NCBI GenBank assembly: GCA_036443405.1
Contig: JAZFYD010000011.1
Coordinates: 1-57,078 of the forward strand
Reading direction: 5' to 3'
Length of the DNA: 57,078 nucleotides
From: JAZFYD01 sp036443405
GTDB taxonomy: Bacteria > Planctomycetota > PLA2
Shown piece by piece: positions 35,240 to 43,839 of this stretch (position 1 is the stretch's first letter; every line of letters starts with the position of its first letter). The position numbers and the translations under genes are program-made. The notes under the pieces are model-generated. The model was not told the DNA's origin, did not search any database, and saw only the letters and a program-made list of their open reading frames with translations.

Positions 35240-36676
35240 ATGAAACACGCTGCGATCGTCGCCGTCTTTGGTTTTGCCGTGATCGCGGCGCCCGGTTGCT
35301 CCAGCGGCTCGGAAGCGCCGACCGGGACCGGCGGCCAAACTCCGACCGCACCGGGTTCGCCGTCCGCCCCGACGGCGCCCACACCCCCGGCCACGCCGCA
35401 CCTCCCGTCGATCACCGGCGACGTGATCGGCATGCCCGGCACCCCGGTGCCCGGCCTCGCGGCGCACTACGTTACGACCGGGCTCGGCTGGCTAGGTTCG
35501 GACGACGATGTCGTGTTTGACGCTGTGATCCGCTGGGTCGGCACGAACGAACTCGGCTGCGGCATCCTGCGCAGCGACCGCGACGGCCTCGTCAACCTGG
35601 TGCTGATGCAAGAACAAACGCTGCCCGATTCCGGCGGCGGCCACGTCAAACACCCGGCGCTTCCCGTCGCAGGCAACAGCCAGTCCGTCGTTATTTCGGT
35701 GGGCGTGGAGGGCGGCTCGTTCGAGCGCGGGTTGTACCGCGTCGATCTCGACGGCAGAAGCCCCGTGCTTCTCGCGATCGAGGATGGCGGCTCGTTCACG
35801 AACGCCGTCATCGCCGACGACGACACCGTTCTCGTCGCGCGCACCGACCCTGCGGGAACCACGCTGCTCGCGATCCGCGACGACGGGACAACGACGCTGT
35901 GCGATGCGTGCCGGCGCGAGTTCGCGACGGACGGCGCGGTCGTCGTCGCCCACGACGGGTTGACGGCGTGGCGCATCGAATTGGACGGCACACGCGAGCA
36001 ACTGCTGAGCGAAGGCGGGCCCGTTCCCGGGATGGCCGCGAGCGTTGAGAGCATCGCCGCCGCGTGGATCACGGCCGACGGCGTTCCCGTCGTGCACGCC
36101 CGCACCGACGACCCGGAACGACCTGACGCGATCGTGCGCTTCGACCCCGATCCCGAACTCATCGCCGCGTGTGGCGATCTGGCGCCGGGCAGTGACGGCA
36201 CCTATCTCGAGCTGCATCCGGCCGCGGGGTCGAGCGACGACGTCGTGTTCGGCGCTCTGCTCGAAGGCGACGACGTGCGCACGACCGCGATCTTCTGCGC
36301 GCGCCCGGGACAGCCGGCCGAAATGCTGGCCGCCACCGGCGACCCCGCAGGCGACCTCGGGCTACCGATGGCCGTGTCCTACAGCGAGGTCGTTGCGACC
36401 GGCGGCGGTGGTGTCATCTTCGCCGGTGTGATTCGCGATCCGACCCGATCCCATGAGATCGGCGTCTTCACGGTCACCCCGGCGCAAGGGGTCGAGCGGC
36501 GGCTGACCACGAGCGCGCGTGTGACCGGGATCGACGGCGGTACCGTCACGAAATTCCTGTACGGGCTCCGTGAGGGCATGGACCTCGCCGACGACGGCCG
36601 AACGCTTGTTCATGTGGGTATCGAGTTGGACCGGCAGCCGGGCGCGACCTACGGCGCATTGATCCGAAGTCGCTGA
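35240..36676 (+). CDS. Lipoprotein with beta-propeller-like repeats, unknown function
   Basis: From an ATG preceded by GGAG (5-nt spacing) the product is 478 residues: a lipoprotein signal (VAVFGFAVIAAPGC), a Ser/Pro/Thr-rich linker (about 22-55), then beta-rich sequence with repeated Asp/Gly-rich turns (DDDVVFDAVIRWVG, SSDDVVFGALLEGDD, GGGVIFAGVIRD). The pattern fits a beta-propeller lipoprotein of the outer membrane or periplasm. I cannot assign a family. It carries copy B of the dispersed element directly upstream and is 41 nt from the next gene. Confidence is in the gene, not the role. Confidence 0.75.
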   Translation: MKHAAIVAVFGFAVIAAPGCSSGSEAPTGTGGQTPTAPGSPSAPTAPTPPATPHLPSITGDVIGMPGTPVPGLAAHYVTTGLGWLGSDDDVVFDAVIRWVGTNELGCGILRSDRDGLVNLVLMQEQTLPDSGGGHVKHPALPVAGNSQSVVISVGVEGGSFERGLYRVDLDGRSPVLLAIEDGGSFTNAVIADDDTVLVARTDPAGTTLLAIRDDGTTTLCDACRREFATDGAVVVAHDGLTAWRIELDGTREQLLSEGGPVPGMAASVESIAAAWITADGVPVVHARTDDPERPDAIVRFDPDPELIAACGDLAPGSDGTYLELHPAAGSSDDVVFGALLEGDDVRTTAIFCARPGQPAEMLAATGDPAGDLGLPMAVSYSEVVATGGGGVIFAGVIRDPTRSHEIGVFTVTPAQGVERRLTTSARVTGIDGGTVTKFLYGLREGMDLADDGRTLVHVGIELDRQPGATYGALIRSR

Positions 36677-36717
36677 AGGCGTAGCGCGCAGCGCGCGAAA
36701 ACCCCATAATCGGCATC

Positions 36718-38232
36718 GTGCCGGACCACCGTAGCGCCGCCGAGGTCTATCACCAGCTGACGAAGTACACGCGGCAGAACATCCGCGGCGGCGGCGAACT
36801 CGACTGGTCGATCCAGCCCGCGACGCACAAGAAGATCGTGTCGCAGCAGCGGATTCCGCTGCGTCCGCACCACGGCCCGTTCGCAACCGGCGAGTCCGCC
36901 GACGGCACCGCGTTCGGCTTGGCCCATCTCGCGCGGTTGCTTCTCCACACCGGCGGCGTCACGGGAATGTTGCAAACGCCCGGCGGATCGCAGGGGTTGC
37001 GTGCGGCGCCGTCGGCCGGCGCGCTCTATCCGGTCGAGACGTATGTCGCGGTGCGCGAGATCCCAGAGCTCGACCCGGGGCTTTACAACTTTCAGGTCGA
37101 ACCACACCAGCTCGTTCCGATGTGGCCCGGCGATCAGATGGAGGATCTGGCCCAGGCCTGCTTCGAGATCCCGGCGTTTCAGAAAGCGCGCGCGTGCGTG
37201 TTGTTCACCGGAATCTTCTGGCGCAGCGCGTGGCGCTACAAGGAGCGCGGATACAGGCGCGTGCTGCTCGATGCGGGCCATCTGATCGGCAACCTCTGCT
37301 CGTACGCGCCGCTGGAGAGTTGCTCCGCAATGCCGGTGCTCGGTTTTGTGGATGAAGCGGTCAACAATCTGTTCTTCCTGGACGCGACGGTCGAACCGGT
37401 GCTCGCGTGCCTCCCGATCCTCGAGGAGGTCACCGAGTGCGTGCCGGAGCCGCTTTTCCGGTCGGCGACGACGCTGGTCGAGGCGAACCTCGAGCCGAGT
37501 GAGATTCGGACACACGACGACGTTCCGGGCAGCGCAAGCGTCGCGCTCCACAATGCGGGGTGCTGCCTCTGGGACGCGGCCGCAACGACATCGGACGACG
37601 CGGTGCCCGACGACGCGGGCGAAACAAAGCTCCCGTTCGATGGGGACATCGACGTCCGGCTGTCGCACGCAATCCTCCGGAGGCGTTCCGCGCGCCAATA
37701 CACGGGCGAGACGATTGCATTGAGACAACTCGGCAACGTCCTCGGATACACGTTCGGTCGCGGCGACGATCTCGGATCGGGCAGGCCGGTGCGCTTCGCC
37801 ACGCGCGAAGCGGGGTTGATGCGCGCGTTCTTGGTCGCACACGGCGTCGACGATCTCGAACCGGGCGTGCACGAGATCCTCGGCGAGGGCGAGACGCTGC
37901 GAACGATCACCGCCGGGCAGTTCTCCGAGGAGGTCTGCGAGATGGCACTCGGGCAGGACATCGCACGCGCGTGCGCCGCGGTGCTTGTTCTGATTGCCCC
38001 CGCCGCCGAAGCCGTCGAGCGCTACGGCGACCGCGCGTACCGCTACCTCCACTTGGAGGCCGGCCACATCGGCCAGCGTTGGCAGATCGCCGCGCAAGCC
38101 GCCGAACTGGGCGCGTGCGGCATCGGCGGGTTCCTCGATGACGATGTCGCCCGTTTCTGCGGATACCCGACCGACGACTGGGTGCTCTACCTGATCACCC
38201 TCGGTCGATCCCAAAGCGCGAGTCGCCCGTAG
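36718..38232 (+). CDS. SagB-type dehydrogenase-like protein with two nitroreductase-fold halves
   Basis: FMN-binding oxidoreductase of the SagB/McbC group, which oxidises azolines to azoles in ribosomally made peptides; stand-alone members of unknown substrate also exist. The 504-residue protein holds two nitroreductase-like halves: 1-235 with LRAAPSAGALYPVETYV, AWRYKERGYRRVLLDAGHLIGNL and a long loop, and about 315-500 with SHAILRRRSARQYTGE, YRYLHLEAGHIGQRWQIAAQA and FLDDDVARFCGYP. The Ser-Ala-Gly-Ala-Leu-Tyr-Pro motif is the SagB signature. No cyclodehydratase or precursor peptide gene is visible nearby. The start is a GTG at 36718. Its 3' end overlaps the convergent membrane-protein gene by 38 bp. 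Confidence 0.85.
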   Translation: MPDHRSAAEVYHQLTKYTRQNIRGGGELDWSIQPATHKKIVSQQRIPLRPHHGPFATGESADGTAFGLAHLARLLLHTGGVTGMLQTPGGSQGLRAAPSAGALYPVETYVAVREIPELDPGLYNFQVEPHQLVPMWPGDQMEDLAQACFEIPAFQKARACVLFTGIFWRSAWRYKERGYRRVLLDAGHLIGNLCSYAPLESCSAMPVLGFVDEAVNNLFFLDATVEPVLACLPILEEVTECVPEPLFRSATTLVEANLEPSEIRTHDDVPGSASVALHNAGCCLWDAAATTSDDAVPDDAGETKLPFDGDIDVRLSHAILRRRSARQYTGETIALRQLGNVLGYTFGRGDDLGSGRPVRFATREAGLMRAFLVAHGVDDLEPGVHEILGEGETLRTITAGQFSEEVCEMALGQDIARACAAVLVLIAPAAEAVERYGDRAYRYLHLEAGHIGQRWQIAAQAAELGACGIGGFLDDDVARFCGYPTDDWVLYLITLGRSQSASRP

Positions 38233-38995
38233 CCAGGTCTCCTAGAGGTTCCTGTACGGGCACGAGTCCAGCGCGCCGCAGATGCCGACGTGTCAGGAAA
38301 TGCAAGCCATACAGCGATCCGATCACGAGGGCGATGGCGACGACGATCGTTGTGGCCCGCCGGTCGGATTCGGAATTCGTCAGCGCGTGGTCGCAGGCAA
38401 GCCAATCGTCTCGCCGCAACTCGTACTCGTCAGGAATCGGGAATCTCGGCTCCCCCGGATACCAGCCCATGCCGGCGGCTGGATCGTCCAAGCGTTTCGC
38501 CATGCACGCGTGCATCATGCGAAGCCCCTCTTCATCGCCGATTCCGCGTACGCCAATCACCACGGCCGCCAAGATGGTGCCAAACATGACAACCACCAAG
38601 AGCAACTCGATCGGTGATGCGAAGAACCAGAAACCTGGGCGCACGCCCTCGGACACGCGAGCGCGCAATTGATGCTGTAAGTCGAAGCGCAGCGGTTTGC
38701 CCGAAAGTTCAGCTTCCTCCATCTGTTCGGCAGGGATCCAGATATCTCGTTCCAGTTCCTTGGCGAGAGCCATCCCATCGTCGGAATGCGCCGCGCACAG
38801 GACCAACAACGCGTCGACGGCGGCTTCGGTTCCGTCCTCGACAAGCTCCTCTATGAAAGCGTCGCGGGCGTGAGCATCCTCGCGGAGTTCCCGAATGATC
38901 TCTTGGACCTCGGGGCTCTCCGTGCTCAGGATGCGCTCCACCGACGCATCCGCCAGAAGTGCCATCAGTTGCTGGTACGCGCTCGGTTCCACCAC
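38195..38995 (-). CDS. Membrane protein of unknown function
   Basis: The 266-residue product has a cytoplasmic-looking acidic N-terminal half (1-120) with helical, HEAT-like segments (EIIRELREDAHARDAFIEEL). A membrane helix follows (about 127-149, ELLLVVVMFGTILAAVVIGV), then a loop with a Cys pair (HACMAKR and WLACDHAL) and a second helix (about 215-235, TTIVVAIALVIGSLYGLHFL). No family is recognised. The two loop cysteines could form a disulfide if the loop is extracytoplasmic. The start is a GTG at 38995. It overlaps the convergent SagB-like gene at the 3' end. Confidence 0.65.
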   Translation of the reverse strand: MVEPSAYQQLMALLADASVERILSTESPEVQEIIRELREDAHARDAFIEELVEDGTEAAVDALLVLCAAHSDDGMALAKELERDIWIPAEQMEEAELSGKPLRFDLQHQLRARVSEGVRPGFWFFASPIELLLVVVMFGTILAAVVIGVRGIGDEEGLRMMHACMAKRLDDPAAGMGWYPGEPRFPIPDEYELRRDDWLACDHALTNSESDRRATTIVVAIALVIGSLYGLHFLTRRHLRRAGLVPVQEPLGDLATGDSRFGIDRG

Positions 38996-39050
38996 CGCGG
39001 CACAGCATAAACGGATTCCGATCCGAGTTGCCGGCGCACAAGGCTCGCAG

Positions 39051-40406
39051 TTAGATGAGATCCAGCGCGTTGGCGATCACGATGAGGATGCCGACACCGG
39101 TGACGTCGTTCGCGGTTTGCACAAACGGGCTCGTTGCGATCGCGGGATCGAAACCGAGTTTGTTAAGGAGCAACGGAACCGTCACGCCCATCGTGGCGCC
39201 GACGGTCATGGCGGTCCAGATGGCCAGCGCAAGAGTCATCGCGTACTTCTTGACCGCGACGTCGTCGCCGCGTGTCACCAGCACAAACAACAAGAGCGCT
39301 GCGCCGAACATCGAGCCGATCGCGAGTCCGGTGAAGACCTGGCGCAGGATCGTGCGCCCCACGCGCTTGAAGTCGAGGCGGCCGAGCGCCAGGTTGCGCA
39401 CGGTGATCGCCGAGGTCTGCGTGCCGATGTTTCCGGCCATGCCGAGGACCACGGGCAGGAACACCGCGAGGATGGTCGCTTCCTTCAAACTCGATTCGAC
39501 TGAGCCGAGAAAAAACGTGACGAGCAGCCCGCCGATGAACGCCGGAATCAGCCACGGCGCGCGCAAACGGACCGCCGCCCGGACCGAGTCGTCGAACACG
39601 GCCTCGAAGTCCGTTCCGGCCATGCGCGCGATGTCCTCGGTCGCTTCGTCCTCCATGACATCGACGACGTCGTCGATGAGCACCTGCCCGAGGAGTCGGC
39701 GGTTCTCGTCGACCACGGCCACGGCCGCGAGATCGTGCTCGCGCACGAGTTCCGCGAGGTCCTCCTGGTCCATCGTCGGCGGCACGACGATCGGATCGCG
39801 GTCCTGCACCGACGAAAGGGGAACGTCCGGATCGGCCGTGATGAGATCGGCCGGCGAAACGGTGCCGAGCAGGCGGTCGTCGGCTCCGACGACGTAGACG
39901 ATGTGGATGTCACCGACCTCGTCCTCGTTCTCGGCGCGCACCTGCTCCATCGCCTCGCGGACGGTGCAGTCCTCGCGCACGTGAACCAGCTCGGTCTGCA
40001 TGAGACCGCCGGCGGTGTCCTCGCCATACTCGAGCAATTCTTCGATCTCGCGGCGGTCCTCACCGTCCAAGTGCTCCAGCGTCTCCGCGCGCTTTTCCTC
40101 GTCGAGGGCGCCGATCATGTCCGCCGCGTCGTCCGTCATCGATTCGTGCGCGATCTCAGCAACACGTTCGGCGGGCATGTCCTCGAGGATCTCCTCGAGC
40201 TCGGGATCCTCGACCACGCGCAGGACGTCCGACGCGAGCGGCGCCGTCATCAGCTCGAACGCGCGCTTTCGGTCCTCCCCGTTGAGCCGCTCGAGGAGAT
40301 CGGCGAGTTCCGGCGGGCGCAGAAGCGCGTAGAAGCGGCGCACATCGTCGTCGCTCCCGTACCGGATCAGGCGCTCCAGCGCCGAGAGATGCTGCTCCTC
40401 CGCCAT
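39051..40406 (-). CDS. mgtE: MgtE-family magnesium transporter
   Basis: Mg2+-gated magnesium channel of the inner membrane. The 451-residue protein has the complete layout: the MgtE N domain (1-130, with LRPPELADLLERL, LEEILEDMPAERVAEI and the DDAADMIGAL block), two CBS domains (about 130-250), and a five-helix membrane domain (about 285-450) with the family signature GNIGTQTSAITVRNLALG and PLLLNKLGFDPAIATSPFVQTANDVTG near the end. The ATG at 40406 is close behind a TATACT-like -10 box on the minus strand (about 40415-40420), so the leader is very short and there is no room for an M-box riboswitch. It is divergent from nadA. Confidence 0.96.
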   Translation of the reverse strand: MAEEQHLSALERLIRYGSDDDVRRFYALLRPPELADLLERLNGEDRKRAFELMTAPLASDVLRVVEDPELEEILEDMPAERVAEIAHESMTDDAADMIGALDEEKRAETLEHLDGEDRREIEELLEYGEDTAGGLMQTELVHVREDCTVREAMEQVRAENEDEVGDIHIVYVVGADDRLLGTVSPADLITADPDVPLSSVQDRDPIVVPPTMDQEDLAELVREHDLAAVAVVDENRRLLGQVLIDDVVDVMEDEATEDIARMAGTDFEAVFDDSVRAAVRLRAPWLIPAFIGGLLVTFFLGSVESSLKEATILAVFLPVVLGMAGNIGTQTSAITVRNLALGRLDFKRVGRTILRQVFTGLAIGSMFGAALLLFVLVTRGDDVAVKKYAMTLALAIWTAMTVGATMGVTVPLLLNKLGFDPAIATSPFVQTANDVTGVGILIVIANALDLI

Positions 40407-40462
40407 CGGCGGGGAGTATAGGACACGCGCCGATTTTCCTACGCCCCCAACAGGCGAGCGGT

Positions 40463-40488
40463 TATAATAAGTGTCGTTATAACACTAA
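40463..40488 (+). promoter_or_regulatory. nadA -10 box overlapped by an AGTGT-N7-ACACT palindrome (candidate NrtR operator)
   Basis: A consensus -10 hexamer TATAAT (40463-40468) is followed at once by AGTGT (40470-40474), seven bases, and ACACT (40482-40486), so the palindrome would cover the transcription start. No good -35 box is present. Read on the minus strand the site is TTAGTGT-N7-ACACTTA, and the same TTAGTGT-N7-ACAC core occurs just upstream of nadE at 54853-54870. A GTTATAA direct repeat (40461 and 40476) lies within it. Confidence 0.6.
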
Positions 40489-40505
40489 GTGCAGCTCTCA
40501 GAGCC

Positions 40506-40548
40506 GGGTCCGACAAAGGACCTGCTACTCGTGACTTGCAGGGGGTCC
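40506..40548 (+). promoter_or_regulatory. nadA 5' leader with two mutually exclusive hairpins, one hiding the ribosome-binding site
   Basis: GGTCC (40507-40511) can pair with GGACC (40518-40522) around a 6-nt loop. Alternatively GGACCTGC (40518-40525) can pair with GCAGG...TCC in 40538-40548 (8 bp with a 3-nt bulge), which buries the GGGGG ribosome-binding site of nadA. The strand GGACC is shared, so only one hairpin can form. This is the usual logic of a riboswitch or attenuated leader. I do not see the conserved core of the known NAD+-I (nadA) riboswitch. Confidence 0.5.
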
Positions 40549-40552
40549 GGAC

Positions 40553-41647
40553 ATGATCACATCGGGAATGGTTGTCGACTCGGCCAAACGCGTCACCACC
40601 CCGCATGACATGGAGGAGGCCGACGTCGTTGCGGCGATCGAGGAGATCAAGGCGCGATATGGGCGCCGCCTGGTCATCCTGGGGCACCACTATCAGCGCC
40701 GTGAGATTGGCGCCCTGGCCGACTTCAAGGGTGACAGCTTCGAGTTGTGCCGCGCCGCGAGTCGGCAGGAAGAGGCGGAGTTCATCGTCTTTTGCGGCGT
40801 GCGGTTCATGGTCGAGTCCGCGGCGATTCTCGCGCGCGAGGATCAGAAGGTGTTTCACCCCAACAGCCGCGCCGGCTGTCCGATGGCCGACATGGCCAAC
40901 AGCGGCCTCGTGGAAGACGCGTGGAGTGAACTCGAAAAGCGCGGCCTCGCTGAGGACACGATCCCTGTCACGTACATGAACAGCGACGCCGACCTGAAGG
41001 CGTTCACCGGTCGGCACGGCGGCATCGTCTGCACGTCGTCCAACGCACACCGTGTCTACGACTGGGCGTTCGAGCGCGGACAGCGAATCATCTTCTACCC
41101 TGACGAACACCTGGGCCGGAACATCGCGAATCGCGTGGGGATCCCGCGCGACCAACAGGCGATCTATGATCCGCGCCTTCCGCTCGGCGGCTTGACCGAG
41201 GAGCAGTTCGCCAAGACGCGCGTCTTGCTGTGGAAGGGTTTCTGCCACGTTCACACGCACTTCACAGTCGAACACATCGACGCGGTGCGCGCGAAGTGGC
41301 CGGACGTCTACGTCATGGCGCACCCCGAGTGCACCGAAGAGGTGATCGGCGAAAGCGACTTCAACGGTTCGACCTCGGAGATGTGCGCGAAGGTCGAGGA
41401 TGCCGCGCCCGGAACGATCTTCGCGATCGCGACCGAGATCAACATGATCCACCGCCTCGCGTACGAGCATCCGGACAAGGAGGTTCACACCCTCAGCCGT
41501 TCGCTCTGCCCGAACATGTACCGCATCAACCTGTACAACCTCTACGACCTCGTTCGGGATCTCGACGGGGCGGAGCCCGTGGTTCTGCCGGAGCGCGTGC
41601 ACAAGGACGCCCGGATCGCCCTCGATCGCATGCTGGCGGTGCCGTAG
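40553..41647 (+). CDS. nadA: Quinolinate synthase NadA
   Basis: Condenses iminoaspartate with dihydroxyacetone phosphate to quinolinate, the first committed product of de novo NAD synthesis, using an oxygen-sensitive [4Fe-4S] cluster. The 364-residue protein shows ILGHHYQRREI, FCGVRFMVESA (cluster Cys81), HPNSRAGCPMADM, IVCTSSNAHRV (Cys160), the block with AHPECTEEV (third cluster Cys) and RSLCPNMYRINLYNLY. The length and the His-His-Tyr and three-Cys layout match the long NadA class. It starts 4 nt beyond a leader hairpin and is followed 12 nt later by moaA. No nadB or nadC is in the window. Regulation probably acts at the promoter palindrome and the leader. Confidence 0.97.
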   Translation: MITSGMVVDSAKRVTTPHDMEEADVVAAIEEIKARYGRRLVILGHHYQRREIGALADFKGDSFELCRAASRQEEAEFIVFCGVRFMVESAAILAREDQKVFHPNSRAGCPMADMANSGLVEDAWSELEKRGLAEDTIPVTYMNSDADLKAFTGRHGGIVCTSSNAHRVYDWAFERGQRIIFYPDEHLGRNIANRVGIPRDQQAIYDPRLPLGGLTEEQFAKTRVLLWKGFCHVHTHFTVEHIDAVRAKWPDVYVMAHPECTEEVIGESDFNGSTSEMCAKVEDAAPGTIFAIATEINMIHRLAYEHPDKEVHTLSRSLCPNMYRINLYNLYDLVRDLDGAEPVVLPERVHKDARIALDRMLAVP

Positions 41648-41659
41648 CGGAGTTCCGCA

Positions 41660-42673
41660 GTGGGACTGACGACAGACCGGCTCAACCGCCCGGTGCGCGA
41701 CCTGCGCATCTCCGTGACCGACCGCTGCAACTTCCGATGCCCGTACTGCATGCCGGCAGAGGTTTTCGGCGAGCACTACAAGTTCCTGCCGAAAAGCGAG
41801 ATCCTCACCTTTGAGGAGATCGAGCGGCTCGCGCGCGTGTTCGTCGGACACGGGGTCAAAAAACTGCGCGTCACCGGCGGCGAGCCACTGCTGAGGCAGG
41901 GTCTCACCGAACTCGTACAGCGACTCGCGAAGCTGCCCGTCGACCTCAGTCTGACAACAAACGGTTATCTGCTGGCGCGGCATGCGGCGGCGCTCAAGGC
42001 CGCCGGTCTGCACCGGCTGACCATCAGCCTCGACAGCCTCGACAAGGATGTCTTCGAGAAAATGAACGGGCGTGGACACGGCCCGGAGGTCGTGCTCGAG
42101 GGATTGGCGGCTGCGCGCGAAGCCGGGTTCGGGCCCGCGAAGATCAACGCCGTCGTACAACGCGGCGTCAACGAACACACGCTTGTCGAACTCGCGCGGC
42201 ACTTCAAGGGCAGCGGCCACATCCTCCGTTTCATCGAGTTCATGGACGTCGGTACCGTGAACGGTTGGGACCTCGCGCAGGTCGTGACCAAAAAGGAGAT
42301 CCTCGAACTGCTCGGCGCCGAGTTCGCACTCGAGCCTGTGGCGCCGAACTACGCCGGCGAGGTTGCGACGCGCTTTCGTTACAAGGACGGATCCGGCGAG
42401 ATCGGCATCATCTCCTCGGTCAGCGAGCCGTTTTGCGGCGGCTGCACCCGCGCGCGTTTGAGTCCCAAGGGCGAACTCATGACCTGCCTCTTTGGAAGCA
42501 GCGGCACGGACCTCAGAACTCCGTTGCGCAACGATGTCACCGATGACGAGTTGAGCACGCTGGTCGGCAGCCTCTGGTCCGCCCGCGCCGACCGGTACTC
42601 CGAGAAACGGTCGGAGCACACCGAGTTCAGCGCCCGACGCGACCGAATCGAAATGTTCAGAATCGGCGGCTGA
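41660..42673 (+). CDS. moaA: GTP 3',8-cyclase MoaA (molybdenum cofactor biosynthesis)
   Basis: Radical SAM enzyme that converts GTP to 3',8-cyclo-GTP, the first step of molybdopterin synthesis. The 337-residue protein has the N-terminal cluster CNFRCPYC, the SAM-binding GGEPLL, the second cluster CGGC followed by 13 residues and Cys (FCGGCTRARLSPKGELMTC), and the C-terminal double glycine (RIGG) needed for activity. It starts at a GTG with CGGAG 7 nt upstream and is 12 nt after nadA, so it is co-transcribed with it. No other moa/moe gene is in the window. The pairing with nadA is unusual; both are Fe-S enzymes. Confidence 0.96.
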   Translation: MGLTTDRLNRPVRDLRISVTDRCNFRCPYCMPAEVFGEHYKFLPKSEILTFEEIERLARVFVGHGVKKLRVTGGEPLLRQGLTELVQRLAKLPVDLSLTTNGYLLARHAAALKAAGLHRLTISLDSLDKDVFEKMNGRGHGPEVVLEGLAAAREAGFGPAKINAVVQRGVNEHTLVELARHFKGSGHILRFIEFMDVGTVNGWDLAQVVTKKEILELLGAEFALEPVAPNYAGEVATRFRYKDGSGEIGIISSVSEPFCGGCTRARLSPKGELMTCLFGSSGTDLRTPLRNDVTDDELSTLVGSLWSARADRYSEKRSEHTEFSARRDRIEMFRIGG

Positions 42674-42768
42674 GCGCCCCGAAGTGCGGCACCCAATGCC
42701 GCACCAAGAACCCATAACCTATTTTCCCGGTGTCACTTACAACGACCAACGCAACCGGCTGGTGGCAG

Positions 42769-43839
42769 TCAGTCGTCGTTGCGGGACTCGAGCGCATCCA
42801 AGCGCTTCTCGAGCTTTTTGATCGTGTCGCGCTGGGCGGCGAGGCGGCGGAGCGAGGCCTGGCTCTTCATGTAGTCCTTGAGCGGCATCAAGGGCGTGCC
42901 GGCATACGCGCCCGGCGCCTTGATGTCATTCGCAACTCCGGCGCGCTGCACGAGGGCGACATCGTCGACGATGTTCAGGTGGTCGATGATCCCGGTCTGG
43001 CCGCTGGTCACGACGCGCTTGCCGATCTTGGTGGACCCGGCAACGCACAACATCGCGGTGAGAATGCAGTCCTCGCCGATTTCGACGTTGTGCGCGATGT
43101 GGCAGAGGTTGTCCATGACCGTGCCGGAGCCGACCCGCGTCGCACCGTGAGTTCCGCGATCCAGGCAGCAGTTCGCGCCGATCACGACGCGATCCTCGAT
43201 GATCACTCTGCCCATCTGCGGGATGCGATGGTTGCGACGTTTTTCGTCCTGCGCGAACCCGAACCCCTCGGATCCGAGGATCGTGCCCGCGCGGATGATG
43301 ACGTCGTTTCCGAGTTCGCAATCGAATCCGAGGACAACGCCCGGGTGGATGACCGTGCGCTCGCCGACGACGGCGCGCTCCTCGATCACGACGTTGGCCA
43401 AAACGACGGCGTCCGCACCGATGCGCGCTCCGGAACCCACGAACACGTTGGCGCCGATGCGTGCCGTCTCGGCGATGTCGGCCGACTCCGCGATCACCGC
43501 GGACGGGTCGATGCGCGGCGCGTCCTCCGGCCGCAGGTCACGCTCGAAATGCCGCTGCGTGACGAGCGCCCGGGCGAGCTTTACGTTGGGCGTCGTCATC
43601 ACCGCCATGCCGGCGGCGCTCTCGAACCCCGCAGCCAGAGTCGAGTCCGTGATCACCGCGGACGCGCCACCGTCGATGGCCGGCTGCACGAACGCCTCCC
43701 GATCGACAAACACGAGATCACCCGCTCCGCACTGTTGGACCGCGGACACCTGTTCGATGACCACATCAACGCCCGTCATCTCCTGCAGCAAGCCGCTTCG
43801 ACGAAACTCGTCAAACAGCGTGGATGCCTGAATCGACAT
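42769..43839 (-). CDS. lpxD: UDP-3-O-acylglucosamine N-acyltransferase LpxD
   Basis: Third step of lipid A synthesis: transfers a 3-hydroxyacyl chain from ACP to UDP-3-O-acylglucosamine. The ATG at 43839, with CGGAG 8 nt upstream, gives 356 residues: the uridine-binding N domain (about 1-105), then a left-handed beta-helix of hexapeptide repeats (VIAESADIAETARIGANVFVGSGARIGADAVV and onward), the active-site region with HIAHNVEIGEDCILTA, and a C-terminal coiled helix (LAAQRDTIKKLEKRLDALE). The start overlaps the upstream nitronate-monooxygenase-like gene by 29 bp. It supports an outer membrane with lipid A. A frame open to 43944 lies inside the neighbouring gene and is not LpxD sequence. Confidence 0.94.
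   Translation of the reverse strand: MSIQASTLFDEFRRSGLLQEMTGVDVVIEQVSAVQQCGAGDLVFVDREAFVQPAIDGGASAVITDSTLAAGFESAAGMAVMTTPNVKLARALVTQRHFERDLRPEDAPRIDPSAVIAESADIAETARIGANVFVGSGARIGADAVVLANVVIEERAVVGERTVIHPGVVLGFDCELGNDVIIRAGTILGSEGFGFAQDEKRRNHRIPQMGRVIIEDRVVIGANCCLDRGTHGATRVGSGTVMDNLCHIAHNVEIGEDCILTAMLCVAGSTKIGKRVVTSGQTGIIDHLNIVDDVALVQRAGVANDIKAPGAYAGTPLMPLKDYMKSQASLRRLAAQRDTIKKLEKRLDALESRNDD

Noticed and set aside
40407..40552. A known NAD+-I riboswitch or an M-box for mgtE
   Set aside because: The conserved NAD+-I core is not visible by eye, and the mgtE side has no space for an M-box leader. A model search would be decisive.
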